Source of the DNA: Sphingomonadales bacterium UBA6174
GTDB taxonomy: Bacteria > Pseudomonadota > Alphaproteobacteria > Sphingomonadales > Sphingomonadaceae
Length of the DNA: 21,160 nucleotides
Assembly (NCBI GenBank): GCA_002422945.1
Contig: DITW01000086.1
Location: 26,574 to 47,733 of the forward strand
Reading direction: 5' to 3'
The notes under the pieces were generated by a model. It did not search any database. It worked only from the letters and a program-made list of their open reading frames with translations, and was not told the DNA's origin. A program made the position numbers and the translations under genes. The number at the start of each line of letters is the position of its first letter. Positions within the stretch are counted from its first letter, which is position 1. Positions 1 to 8,046 of this stretch are shown piece by piece.

Positions 1-275
1 TCGCCGGTCTGGGCCATGAAGCCTTCGATCACGCGGTGGAAAATCTGGCCATTGTAAAAGCCGCGATTGGCGAGGATGCGGATGCGATCCACATGCGCCG
101 GGGCCTTGTCGGGACGCAGCAAAATATCCACCGTGCCGCCGGTCGACAATTCGAGATGCAGGACATTCGCCTGATCAATCGCCGGGGCGGTGGGCGCCGG
201 GGCGCTTTGGGCCATGGCGGCTGTGCTGCCGAGCGACAGGGCGAAAATCGTTAGGAGCGAGCTGATCCACTTCAC
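1..275 (-). CDS. Secreted cyclophilin-type peptidylprolyl isomerase (N-terminal part, cut by window edge)
   Basis: The visible 91 codons begin at a GTG and encode a signal peptide (MKW, a hydrophobic stretch of about 15 residues, then a likely cleavage site near AMAQ/SAPA) followed by the start of a cyclophilin domain: LHLELSTGGTVDILLRPDKAP, then NRGFYNGQIFHRVIEGFMAQ. The FHRVI...MAQ segment carries the cyclophilin active-site Arg and its surroundings. Cyclophilins catalyse cis-trans isomerisation of proline peptide bonds; the leader suggests periplasmic action on exported proteins. The GTG at 273-275 is preferred over the internal ATG near residue 21 because only it keeps the leader, and an AGAAAG lies 7 bases upstream of it. 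It is the last visible gene of the minus-strand group after coaD, 80 bases downstream. In many sphingomonads a second cyclophilin, queA and tgt follow coaD; that part is outside the window. Confidence 0.9.
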   Translation of the reverse strand, partial: MKWISSLLTIFALSLGSTAAMAQSAPAPTAPAIDQANVLHLELSTGGTVDILLRPDKAPAHVDRIRILANRGFYNGQIFHRVIEGFMAQTG

Positions 276-355
276 GGGCGGTGCTTTCTATCTGTCGTTA
301 TTTGGGCGAATGGGGCTTAACGCCCGTCATCTGAGCTGAGTGTGAACAAGCGGGC

Positions 356-877
356 TTAACAGACACCCCGCAGGCTGCCCGAGGTGTTGATCCGTTCCAC
401 CACCTGCGCGCGCACGGTCGGGGTCACGAACTTGCCGATATTGCCGCCATAGATCGCGATTTCCTTGACGAGCTTGGAGGCGATCGGCTGGAGCGAGACA
501 TCCGCCATCAGGAACACCGTTTCGATGCGGTCGTTCAACTGCTGGTTCATGCCTGCCATTTGATATTCATATTCGAAATCGGCGACCGCCCGCAGACCGC
601 GCACGATCATCGTCGCTTTTTCGCGTTCGGCAAAGTCCATCAAGAGCGAATCAAACGCTACGACGCTGATATTGCCCGGCACATCGGCGGTTTCGCGGGT
701 CACCATCTCCATCCGTTCTTCCAGCGAGAACATCGGCGATTTCGACGCATTGGTCGTGACCCCGATCACCAGCTGATCAACCAATTTGGCCCCACGGCGA
801 ATGATGTCGAGATGGCCCAAGGTCAGCGGGTCAAATGTCCCCGGATAGACGCCGATTCGATGCTTTTTTTCCGGCAT
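356..877 (-). CDS. coaD: Pantetheine-phosphate adenylyltransferase
   Basis: 173 residues, the usual length. CoaD transfers AMP from ATP to 4'-phosphopantetheine, giving dephospho-CoA and pyrophosphate, the penultimate step of CoA synthesis in the cytoplasm. The nucleotidyltransferase signature is complete: GTFDPLTLGHLD (residues about 13-24, with the TxxH-type nucleotide-binding His), VRGLRAVADFEYEYQMAGMN in the middle, and IASKLVKEIA near residue 130, which corresponds to the ISSTxVKE loop. The start follows the ispA stop directly (TGAATG), and AGAGGGA inside the ispA end is a good ribosome-binding site, so translation is probably coupled. A run of seven A bases covers codons 3-5, an unusual homopolymer this close to a start but with no sign of a frame change. 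Confidence 0.97.
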   Translation of the reverse strand: MPEKKHRIGVYPGTFDPLTLGHLDIIRRGAKLVDQLVIGVTTNASKSPMFSLEERMEMVTRETADVPGNISVVAFDSLLMDFAEREKATMIVRGLRAVADFEYEYQMAGMNQQLNDRIETVFLMADVSLQPIASKLVKEIAIYGGNIGKFVTPTVRAQVVERINTSGSLRGVC

Positions 878-1771
878 TCAACGGTCCCTCTCAACGGCGA
901 ACCGCGCGATAGCACGCAACAAATCCGCCTCTTCCCCAAATCCGTGCAGATGCGCATGCGCCTGTTCGACCAAGGCCGATGCCTGTGCGCGGGCGCGGTC
1001 CACGCCGAGCAGCGACACGAATGTCCCCTTGCCCTGCGCCGCATCCTTGCCGACCGCTTTGCCCACGATGGCGGCATCGCCCTCGACGTCGATCAGATCG
1101 TCGGCAATCTGGAATGCGAGGCCGACATCGCGCGCATAGCCGTGCAGGCCGACACGGCCTTCCGGCGGCACATGGCCGAGAATGGCCCCGGCTTCGACGC
1201 TGAAAGCGATCAACGCACCGGTTTTCAGCTGTTGCAGCCTTGTCACCATCGCCAGATCGAATTGCGTGGTTTCTGCCTCCAGATCCATCATCTGCCCGCC
1301 TGCCATGCCCTGCGGCCCGCTCGCATGCGCCAGTGCGTGGCTGAGGCTGGAGCGCACGAACGGGTCGGGCAGGACATGGTTGTCCGCCAGCAGTTCGAAC
1401 GCCAGCGCGTGGAGGCTGTCGCCCGCCAATACGGCGGTCGCCTCGTCAAAGGCCTTGTGCACGGTCGGCTTGCCGCGCCGCATGTCATCATCGTCCATGC
1501 AGGGCAGATCGTCATGAATCAGCGAATAGACATGGATGCATTCAACTGCGAGGCCCGCTTGCAGCGCCTGCACCAGATCGACATTGAACAATTGCGCCGT
1601 CGCGCGGACGAGCAGCGGGCGAAGCCTTTTGCCGCCGCCCATGGCGGCATGGCGCATCGCGAGATACAGCCGGGCGCGGGGATCTTCCGGCACGGCCAGC
1701 AACCGATCAAAGGCCGTGTCTACGTCCCTAGCGGTGGCGGCGATGATGTCGGCGAATTGATCAGGCGCCAT
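878..1771 (-). CDS. ispA: Polyprenyl (farnesyl/geranylgeranyl) diphosphate synthase
   Basis: 297 residues from the ATG at 1769-1771, typical of short-chain trans-prenyl diphosphate synthases. The enzyme condenses isopentenyl diphosphate with allylic diphosphates to give C15 (possibly C20) chains for quinones, carotenoids, hopanoids and undecaprenyl phosphate. Both aspartate-rich metal sites are present: DDLPCMDDDDMRRG (residues 87-100, the DDx4D form) and DDLID (224-228), plus the GGGKRLRP substrate-binding segment at 46-53. The frame could extend 11 codons upstream, but family members start near MAPDQFADII, and this start overlaps the xseB stop by 11 bases, as expected for coupled genes. xseB-ispA is a very common bacterial pair, often with dxs. 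Product chain length cannot be decided from sequence alone. Confidence 0.93.
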   Translation of the reverse strand: MAPDQFADIIAATARDVDTAFDRLLAVPEDPRARLYLAMRHAAMGGGKRLRPLLVRATAQLFNVDLVQALQAGLAVECIHVYSLIHDDLPCMDDDDMRRGKPTVHKAFDEATAVLAGDSLHALAFELLADNHVLPDPFVRSSLSHALAHASGPQGMAGGQMMDLEAETTQFDLAMVTRLQQLKTGALIAFSVEAGAILGHVPPEGRVGLHGYARDVGLAFQIADDLIDVEGDAAIVGKAVGKDAAQGKGTFVSLLGVDRARAQASALVEQAHAHLHGFGEEADLLRAIARFAVERDR

Positions 1772-2006
1772 CGAACGGCACAGTACCAGCGGGCGCACCC
1801 ACATTGTTCAGCGTGATCTGTTCGATCCGGGCTTGCGCCTCGCGCAACCGCGCCTCGCAATGCAAGCGCAATTGATCGCCCCGCGCATAGAGCGCCAGCG
1901 ATTCTTCAAGTGGCACATCGCCGCGTTCAAGCTTGCCCACGACTGTTTCGAGTTCGCGCAGCGCGTCCTCGAAGCTTTTGCCCGTCATATCTGTGTCCTG
2001 TGCCAT
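1761..2006 (-). CDS. xseB: Exodeoxyribonuclease VII small subunit
   Basis: 81 residues with the XseB signature: SFEDALRELETVVGKLERGD, then VPLEESLALYARGDQL, then CEARLREAQARIEQI. XseB subunits form a helical stalk on XseA; the complex degrades single-stranded DNA in both directions in the cytoplasm. The large subunit is not in this window. Two starts are possible: the ATG at 2004-2006 or a second ATG six codons in, preceded by AGGAC. The longer form is listed. The 3' end overlaps ispA by 11 bases, and the gene follows the penicillin-binding protein by 43 bases with no obvious terminator, so it probably belongs to the same transcript. Confidence 0.95.
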   Translation of the reverse strand: MAQDTDMTGKSFEDALRELETVVGKLERGDVPLEESLALYARGDQLRLHCEARLREAQARIEQITLNNVGAPAGTVPFDGA

Positions 2007-2049
2007 GGTCTGCCTATCTGCCGGTGGGGGTGCTCCCGGTCAAGCCTGC

Positions 2050-4071
2050 TTATCGACCGCTGCTTTTGCTTGGCCGGTCGAGGACATTGTCGAGCCATGC
2101 GCGATCCAGCGTCTGTTGCCCACCTTCATCGAAATTGGGCGTCTCGTTGCTGCCGGGGTCGATGTTGGGATCAATCGGGAGGCCGCCTGTTTCCGGATCG
2201 GCCGCATTGTCGATCGGGCTATCGAGATAGACTTCTTCATCCGGTTCCAGCTGCCATTCGGGCAAAGTCACGTCGGTATCGAATTGTTCGACCGGGCGTT
2301 TGGCCACGGCGACCTGCATGAATTGCGAGAAGGCGCGGGCAGGCGCCCGGCCCCCTTGCAGGCCGGAGACGGGCTTGGCGTTATCGCGTCCCATCCACAC
2401 GCCGGTGGTGATGCCGCTGGAAAAGCCGAGGAACCAGCCGTCCTTGTTGGAACTGGTGGTGCCGGTCTTGCCCGCGACCGGGCGACCGATCTGGGCGGCG
2501 CGGCCCGTGCCGGTGTTGACGGCGGTCTGGAGCAGATCGGTCATCTGTGCGGCGACCCAAGGTGCGACAAGCACGCGGCTATCGTCGATTTTCTGGCTGT
2601 AGAGCAGTTCGCCCTTGCCGGTCGTGACCTTGACGATGCCATAAGGGGTGACGGCCACGCCCTTGCGGCTGATCGTGGCAAAGGCCTGGGTCATTTCGAT
2701 CAAACGGACATCGGCGGTGCCGAGCACCATCGACGGTTGGGTATTGATCGGGGTCGAAACACCAAAACGCCGGGCCATGTCGGCCACTGCGCTGAATCCG
2801 ACTTGGGAACCGAGCTTGGCCGCCACGGTGTTGACCGAAAAGGCAAATGCGGTGCGAATGTCGATATTGCCGCTATATTTGCCGTTACTGTTACGCGGGC
2901 TCCATCCCAAAATGTCGATCGGTTCATCGACGATGGGATCGTCCGGTTTTACCCCGGCTTCCAGCGCGGCGAGATAGACAAACAATTTCCACGCCGAACC
3001 CGGCTGGCGATTGGACTGGGTCGCGCGATTATAGATCGAGGTCACATAATCGGTGCCGCCGACCATCGCCCGGACCGCGCCATCGCGGTCGAGCGCGACC
3101 AGCGCGCCTTGTGCGCCTGTCGGCACATTGGCGCGGATCGCGGCATCGGCGGCGCGTTGCATGTCAAGGTCGAGGGTGGTCCAGACCTCCAGCGGCTCGT
3201 TCTTTTCAGTGACATATATGTCGAGCTGCGGCAGCGCCCAATCGGTGAAATAGCGCACGCTGTTCTTGTCGGTCGGGGCGACGAGCTTCACGCCCGCAAG
3301 GTCGGTCGATGCGACTTCGCCGGGGCTGATCACGCCTGCTTCGCGCATGGTTTCCAGCACTACCGCCGCGCGGCCACGGGCGGCGACGGCGTCGGCGGTC
3401 GGGGAGTAGCGCGACGGGGCCTTCACCAGACCGGCGATGATCGCCGATTCCGCGAGCGACAGCCGGTCCGCGCCATGGCCGAAGAACGTGCGCGACGCGG
3501 CGTCCACGCCATAAGCGCCGCCGCCGAAATAGACGCGGTTGAGATAGAGTTCGAGAATATCGTTCTTGGAGAATTTCGCCTCCAGCGCGAGCGCGAGAAT
3601 GATCTCGCGGAACTTGCGGCCAAAGGTGCGGGTGTTGGACAAGAAGATATTGCGCGCGAGCTGTTGGGTAATCGTCGATGCGCCCTGACGACGGCTGCCG
3701 CTTACGGTATTCACGTAAAAGGCGCGCGCGATGCCGATGGGATCGACGCCGGGATGCATGTCGAATCGGCGATCCTCGACCGCGATGATCGCCTGTTTCA
3801 TCACTTCGGGAATGCGATTGGACGCCAGCCAATCGCCATAGCTCGGCCCCAGAGAAACGATCACCGTGCCATCGGCGGCGCGGACCCGGATGGTCTGGCC
3901 ATTGGGGCTGGCTTTCATTTCTTCAAAGCTGGGCAAAGAGGAATAGGTAATGGCAACCGCCGCGCCCAGCGCCATAAGGCCGAGCAGGCCCGCAGTGAGC
4001 CCCCATTTGAACAGGCTGGAAATGAGCCGTCTGATGCCGCCGGGCGACGAACCGGAACTTGATTTTGCCAT
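2050..4071 (-). CDS. Class A penicillin-binding protein (transglycosylase/transpeptidase, PBP1A-like)
   Basis: 673 residues. It polymerises lipid II into glycan strands and cross-links the stem peptides in the periplasm. Layout: a short basic cytoplasmic tail (1-20), one membrane anchor (about 22-43), a GT51 domain with the catalytic Glu in AVEDRRF (E99) and the GASTITQQLARN motif (130-141), then a transpeptidase with SAWK (nucleophile S359, K362), SVN (412-414) and KTGT (535-538). All catalytic motifs are intact. The C-terminal tail after about 590 is acidic and low in complexity. ATG 4069-4071 has GGGAG six bases upstream. It is the first gene of the minus-strand group with xseB, ispA, coaD and the cyclophilin. 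dapD, elsewhere in the window, makes the precursor of the residue this enzyme cross-links. Confidence 0.95.
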   Translation of the reverse strand: MAKSSSGSSPGGIRRLISSLFKWGLTAGLLGLMALGAAVAITYSSLPSFEEMKASPNGQTIRVRAADGTVIVSLGPSYGDWLASNRIPEVMKQAIIAVEDRRFDMHPGVDPIGIARAFYVNTVSGSRRQGASTITQQLARNIFLSNTRTFGRKFREIILALALEAKFSKNDILELYLNRVYFGGGAYGVDAASRTFFGHGADRLSLAESAIIAGLVKAPSRYSPTADAVAARGRAAVVLETMREAGVISPGEVASTDLAGVKLVAPTDKNSVRYFTDWALPQLDIYVTEKNEPLEVWTTLDLDMQRAADAAIRANVPTGAQGALVALDRDGAVRAMVGGTDYVTSIYNRATQSNRQPGSAWKLFVYLAALEAGVKPDDPIVDEPIDILGWSPRNSNGKYSGNIDIRTAFAFSVNTVAAKLGSQVGFSAVADMARRFGVSTPINTQPSMVLGTADVRLIEMTQAFATISRKGVAVTPYGIVKVTTGKGELLYSQKIDDSRVLVAPWVAAQMTDLLQTAVNTGTGRAAQIGRPVAGKTGTTSSNKDGWFLGFSSGITTGVWMGRDNAKPVSGLQGGRAPARAFSQFMQVAVAKRPVEQFDTDVTLPEWQLEPDEEVYLDSPIDNAADPETGGLPIDPNIDPGSNETPNFDEGGQQTLDRAWLDNVLDRPSKSSGR

Positions 4072-4126
4072 AGCGCTCCCGTCTATGCGGTTGGCGCGCT
4101 GGCCGCAAGCGGGCTGCGATGTGCCG

Positions 4127-4140
4127 TTAACGAAATTTAA
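4127..4140. promoter_or_regulatory. Possible CtrA-like TTAA-N6-TTAA site upstream of the PBP gene
   Basis: Two TTAA half-sites (4127-4130 and 4137-4140) lie 56-69 bases upstream of the penicillin-binding protein start. CtrA, the alphaproteobacterial cell-cycle regulator, classically binds TTAA-N7-TTAA; the spacing here is six, or seven if one half is read as TAAT. This is one base off the consensus in a gap of under 90 bases, so chance is a real possibility. Confidence 0.25.
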
Positions 4141-4159
4141 TGCGGCTTAGGGTCAGGAC

Positions 4160-4591
4160 CTAGCCTGCGTGGGCGCGCAACTGATCCATGATCGGGCGGA
4201 TCGGTGACAGGTCATAGCCCGCATTCGCCGCGATGGCCGCCAATGCATCGCCATCTTCGCCCGCCGCCGACCGCGCCAAGGCCCAAACGAGTGTCGAGCG
4301 GGTGCCGGACCGGCAATATGCGAGAATCTTCGCATCAGGGCGGGAGACGGCGGCGAGCATCGCATCGACCTGCGGCTTGGAAAAACCGGCATGGGTGATC
4401 GGGATGGCGACATAATCAAGGCCCAATGCCTTGGCCGTGGCTTCGATTTCTGCGCCGGTCGGCTGGTCGAAATCCTCACCATCCGGACGGTTATTGATGA
4501 TCAGGGTAAAGCCCTGACGCGCGGCATCATTGACTTCTTCAAGGCTGATCTGCGGGGCGACTGACAAATTCGGGGTGAGGGTGCGGAACAT
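4160..4591 (-). CDS. TIGR01244/DUF442 family rhodanese-like sulfur transferase or phosphatase-fold protein
   Basis: 143 residues matching the DUF442 family (also found fused to beta-lactamase-like hydrolases as Blh). Landmarks: the N-terminal SVAPQISLEEVNDAARQGF, INNRPDGE (about 32-39), YVAIPITHAGFS, and the catalytic loop AYCRSGTRSTLVWA, where CRSGTR is a six-residue rhodanese-like Cys loop rather than the CX5R loop of tyrosine phosphatases. Related proteins take part in sulfide detoxification or sulfur transfer, but the substrate here is unknown. It starts 13 bases after the thrS stop with GGGAGA as ribosome-binding site, so it is very likely co-transcribed with thrS. Whether that link is functional is not clear. 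Confidence 0.85.
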   Translation of the reverse strand: MFRTLTPNLSVAPQISLEEVNDAARQGFTLIINNRPDGEDFDQPTGAEIEATAKALGLDYVAIPITHAGFSKPQVDAMLAAVSRPDAKILAYCRSGTRSTLVWALARSAAGEDGDALAAIAANAGYDLSPIRPIMDQLRAHAG

Positions 4592-4604
4592 GGATCAGTC
4601 TCCC

Positions 4605-6602
4605 TTATGCGCGCAAATCAGGCGGCGTTGCTTCGGCCTTCAACAGTGCAATCGCCTCACTCAAGGGCATGAAGCGCTGGCGCTCCTCGCCAAGGGTGCG
4701 GATGGCGACGGTGCCTTCTTCGGCCTCGCGCTTGCCGACGACCAACAGATGCGGGACCTTCGCCAGCGAATGTTCGCGCACCTTATAGTTGATCTTTTCG
4801 TTGCGCAGATCGCTCTCGACGCGAATGCCCGCCGCCTTCAACTGGGCGGTAACATCATGGGCATAATCATCGGCGTCGGACACGATGGTCGCGACTACGG
4901 CCTGCACCGGGGCGAGCCAGACCGGCAGCTTGCCTGCGAAATGTTCGATCAAAATGCCGATGAAGCGTTCATAGGACCCGAAAATCGCGCGGTGGAGCAT
5001 GACCGGGCGATGCTTTTCACCATCTTCGGCGACATAGCTCGCGTCGAGGCGTTCCGGCAGCACGCGGTCGGACTGGATCGTGCCGACCTGCCAGGTGCGG
5101 CCAATCGCATCGGTCAGATGCCATTCGAGCTTGGGCGCATAAAACGCCCCTTCGCCCGGCAATTCTTCCCAACCATATTCATCGTTAGCAAGGCCCGCCG
5201 CCGCGACGGCATCGCGCAATTCGGTTTCGGCCTGATCCCACATCTCTTCCGTGCCGAACCGTTTTTCAGGGCGCAATGCGAGCTTGATCGAATAGCCTTC
5301 AAAGCCAAGCTGTTGATAGATGCGGTCGGCAAGCGCGCAGAAATTGCGCACTTCATCGACGATCTGATCTTCGCGGCAGAAGATATGGGCATCGTCCTGT
5401 GTAAACTGGCGGACGCGCATCAGGCCGTGCAACGCGCCATGCGGTTCATTGCGGTGGCAGCAGCCATTTTCGTAAATACGCAACGGCAGGTCGCGATAGC
5501 TCTTGATCCCCTGACGGAAAATCAGAACGTGGGCCGGACAGTTCATCGGTTTCAAGGCCATCCAATCGGCCTCGCCCGAAATTACCGGACCTTCATCCTC
5601 GGTATTAGGCACTTCGTCCGGGATGACGAACATGTTTTCGCGATATTTGCCCCAATGGCCGGATTGTTCCCATTGGCGGGAATCCATCACCTGCGGGGTT
5701 TTGACCTCTTTATAACCGGCACCATCAATGGCGCGGCGCATATAGGCTTCCAGCTCGCGCCAGATCATATAGCCCTTGGGATGCCAGAACACGCTGCCAT
5801 GCGCTTCTTGTTGGAGGTGGAACAGGTCCATTTCCTGCCCCAATTTGCGATGGTCGCGCTTAGCGGCTTCTTCCAGCCGGGTCAGGTGCAGGTCGAGCTG
5901 CTTTTTATTCAGCCAGCCGGTGCCATAGACGCGCGACAGCATCGCGTTTTTCTGGTCGCCGCGCCAATAGGCCCCCGACACGCGGGTGAGCTTGAACGCC
6001 TGCGGATCGAGCCGTCCGGTGGAGGCCAGATGTGGCCCGCGGCACATGTCCATCCAGTCATCGCCTGACCAATAGACGCTGATTTCATCGCCCGCAGGCA
6101 GTTCTGCCGCCCATTCGGCCTTGAAATTTTCGCCCTGCGCACGCCAGCGGGCGATCAGCGCATCGCGGTCCCAGATTTCGCGGCGCAATGGCTTGTTGGC
6201 GGCGATGATCTTGCGCATCTCGGCTTCGATCGCGGGCAGGTCTTCGTCCGTGAACGGGCGATCCTTGGGCGCGAAATCATAATAAAAGCCATCATCGGTC
6301 GAGGGACCGAAAGTGATCTGTGTGCCGGGAAACAGATTCTGCACCGCCTCGGCCAGCACATGCGCGAAATCGTGACGCGCGAGTTCCAGCGCATCCGCCT
6401 CATCCTTCGCCGTGACGAGCGCAAGCTGCGCGTCGCCGGTAAAAGGCCGGGTGATATCCCGCAATTCGCCATCGACTCGCGCGGCAATCGCGGCTTTCGC
6501 GAGGCCGGGGCCAATGGCGGCGGCGATATCAAAGGGGGTGGTCCCCTGTGCCACTTCGCGCACAGAGCCATCGGGAAGGGTGATTTTCAGCATCTCGGAC
6601 AT
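4605..6602 (-). CDS. thrS: Threonyl-tRNA synthetase
   Basis: 665 residues from the ATG at 6600-6602. It charges tRNA-Thr using ATP and threonine. Domains in order: TGS (about 1-65, starting MLKITLPDGS), the second additional/editing domain (about 70-230, with RHDFAHVLAEA and the GFYYDF segment), the class II catalytic core with zinc ligands in MNCPAH and in the motif-2 region RNEPHGALHG...RVRQFTQDD, motif 3 near GSYERFIGILIEH, then the anticodon-binding domain from about 565. The frame can be extended 15 codons upstream, but that would place codons over a good promoter (-35 TTGACT, -10 TATGGG). An ATG three codons further in is also possible. No clear Shine-Dalgarno sequence precedes either start. 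The gene is divergent from purB. Confidence 0.97.
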   Translation of the reverse strand: MSEMLKITLPDGSVREVAQGTTPFDIAAAIGPGLAKAAIAARVDGELRDITRPFTGDAQLALVTAKDEADALELARHDFAHVLAEAVQNLFPGTQITFGPSTDDGFYYDFAPKDRPFTDEDLPAIEAEMRKIIAANKPLRREIWDRDALIARWRAQGENFKAEWAAELPAGDEISVYWSGDDWMDMCRGPHLASTGRLDPQAFKLTRVSGAYWRGDQKNAMLSRVYGTGWLNKKQLDLHLTRLEEAAKRDHRKLGQEMDLFHLQQEAHGSVFWHPKGYMIWRELEAYMRRAIDGAGYKEVKTPQVMDSRQWEQSGHWGKYRENMFVIPDEVPNTEDEGPVISGEADWMALKPMNCPAHVLIFRQGIKSYRDLPLRIYENGCCHRNEPHGALHGLMRVRQFTQDDAHIFCREDQIVDEVRNFCALADRIYQQLGFEGYSIKLALRPEKRFGTEEMWDQAETELRDAVAAAGLANDEYGWEELPGEGAFYAPKLEWHLTDAIGRTWQVGTIQSDRVLPERLDASYVAEDGEKHRPVMLHRAIFGSYERFIGILIEHFAGKLPVWLAPVQAVVATIVSDADDYAHDVTAQLKAAGIRVESDLRNEKINYKVREHSLAKVPHLLVVGKREAEEGTVAIRTLGEERQRFMPLSEAIALLKAEATPPDLRA

Positions 6603-6610
6603 GGCTGCAA

Positions 6611-6638
6611 CCCATAGGCAGGGCCAAGGCCAAGTCAA
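6611..6638 (-). promoter_or_regulatory. Predicted sigma-70-type promoter of thrS
   Basis: On the minus strand, TTGACT (6633-6638) and TATGGG (6611-6616) are separated by 16 bases. Only eight bases lie between the -10 box and the thrS ATG at 6602, so a normal transcription start would fall at or within a base or two of that ATG. This would give a leaderless or nearly leaderless transcript, in keeping with the missing ribosome-binding site. Confidence 0.5.
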
Positions 6639-6711
6639 GCCGCGCATTGCCCAAAGCGGCCTGCTTTGCTAGCGGCAGCGCAACTCTCATTCCTTGCAGA
6701 AAGCCCCTGCC

Positions 6712-8025
6712 ATGATTCTCCGCTATTCACGTCCCGACATGGTCAAGATCTGGGATGCGGAAACCCGCTTCAAGATCTGGTTCGAAATCGAAGCCCATGC
6801 GACCGATGCGTTGGCGGAATTGGGCGTTGTGCCAAAGTCCGCCGCCAAGGCGTTGTGGGACTGGTGGGCGACCAACCCGACGATCGATGTCGCCGCGATT
6901 GACGCAATCGAGGCCGTGACCAAGCATGACGTGATCGCGTTTTTGACATGGGTTGCGGAAAATGTCGGCGATGAAGCCCGGTTCATGCATCAGGGCATGA
7001 CCTCTTCCGACGTGCTGGATACCTGCCTTGCGGTGCAATTGTCGCGGGCGACCGATCTGCTGCTGGCCGATCTCGATCAATTGCTGGCGGCGATCAAGCG
7101 TCGCGCGTTTGAACATAAGATGACGCCGTCGATTGGCCGCAGCCACGGCATTCATGCCGAGCCGGTGACGTTCGGTTTGAAGATGGCTGAAGCCTATGCC
7201 GAATTTTCACGCTGCAAGGATCGCTTGATCGCGGCGCGCAAGGACATCGCCACCTGCGCGATTTCGGGCGCGGTCGGCACCTTCGCCAATATCGACCCGA
7301 AGGTTGAAGAACATGTCGCCGCCAAGCTTGGCCTTGAGATCGAGCCGGTGTCGACACAGGTCATCCCGCGTGATCGCCATGCGATGTATTTCGCGACCTT
7401 GGGCGTGATCGCCTCGTCGATTGAACGCCTCGCGGTCGAAGTGCGCCATTTGCAGCGCACTGAAGTGCTGGAAGCGGAAGAATATTTCTCGCCGGGCCAG
7501 AAGGGCTCTTCGGCCATGCCGCACAAGCGCAACCCGGTGCTGACCGAAAATCTGACCGGCCTTGCCCGGATGGTGCGTTCTTATGCCCTGCCGGCGATGG
7601 AAAATGTCGCCTTGTGGCATGAACGCGACATTTCGCATTCGTCGGTTGAGCGTTACATTGCGCCAGATGCGACGATCACCCTTGATTTCGCGCTGGGTCG
7701 CCTGACTGGTGTGATCGACAAGCTGCTCGTCTATCCGGAGCGGATGGAAAAGAATCTCAACAAAATGGGCGGCCTCGTTCATTCCCAGCGCGTGTTGCTG
7801 GCGCTGACCCAAGCGGGCGTGAGCCGGGAAGACAGCTATCGTCTTGTCCAGCGCAATGCGATGAAAGTGTGGGAGTCGGATGGGCAATTGTCGTTGATGG
7901 AATTGCTGAAGGCCGATGAGGAAGTGACGGCGGCGCTCAGCCCGCAGCAGATCGAAGAAAAGTTCGACCTTGGCTATCATTTGAAGCATGTCGACACGAT
8001 CTTTGCCCGCGTGTTTGGCCAGTAA
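6712..8025 (+). CDS. purB: Adenylosuccinate lyase
   Basis: 437 residues. PurB cleaves SAICAR to AICAR and adenylosuccinate to AMP, each releasing fumarate, in purine synthesis. The protein starts MILRYSRPDMVKIWD as family members do, and carries the fumarase/aspartase superfamily signature GSSAMPHKRNP near residues 265-275, the conserved TSSDVLDTC (about 97-105) and GRSHGIHAEP (about 142-151) with its catalytic His region. The ATG at 6712 is chosen over an in-frame TTG 18 bases upstream because homologues begin here; AGAAAG lies upstream. It is the first gene of a two-gene plus-strand unit with the MaoC gene 21 bases downstream, and is divergent from thrS. Confidence 0.97.
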   Translation: MILRYSRPDMVKIWDAETRFKIWFEIEAHATDALAELGVVPKSAAKALWDWWATNPTIDVAAIDAIEAVTKHDVIAFLTWVAENVGDEARFMHQGMTSSDVLDTCLAVQLSRATDLLLADLDQLLAAIKRRAFEHKMTPSIGRSHGIHAEPVTFGLKMAEAYAEFSRCKDRLIAARKDIATCAISGAVGTFANIDPKVEEHVAAKLGLEIEPVSTQVIPRDRHAMYFATLGVIASSIERLAVEVRHLQRTEVLEAEEYFSPGQKGSSAMPHKRNPVLTENLTGLARMVRSYALPAMENVALWHERDISHSSVERYIAPDATITLDFALGRLTGVIDKLLVYPERMEKNLNKMGGLVHSQRVLLALTQAGVSREDSYRLVQRNAMKVWESDGQLSLMELLKADEEVTAALSPQQIEEKFDLGYHLKHVDTIFARVFGQ

Positions 8026-8046
8026 TTATTGAGGAGCAAGTCCGTC

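Noticed and set aside
853..877. Run of seven A at codons 3-5 of coaD as a programmed slippage site
   Set aside because: The downstream frame continues intact, and a slip would give only a short dead-end product; nothing else supports it.
560..1816. A 418-codon plus-strand frame antisense to coaD and ispA
   Set aside because: Both sense genes have complete motifs and coupled starts; the antisense product shows no family features.
1933..4062. A 709-codon open frame on the plus strand antisense to the penicillin-binding protein gene
   Set aside because: It mirrors the PBP codons, has no recognisable domain and no ribosome-binding site. The sense strand has every catalytic motif; long antisense frames are expected in GC-biased genes.
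6603..6647. Upstream extension of thrS by 15 codons
   Set aside because: It covers a good promoter and encodes residues unlike any ThrRS N-terminus.
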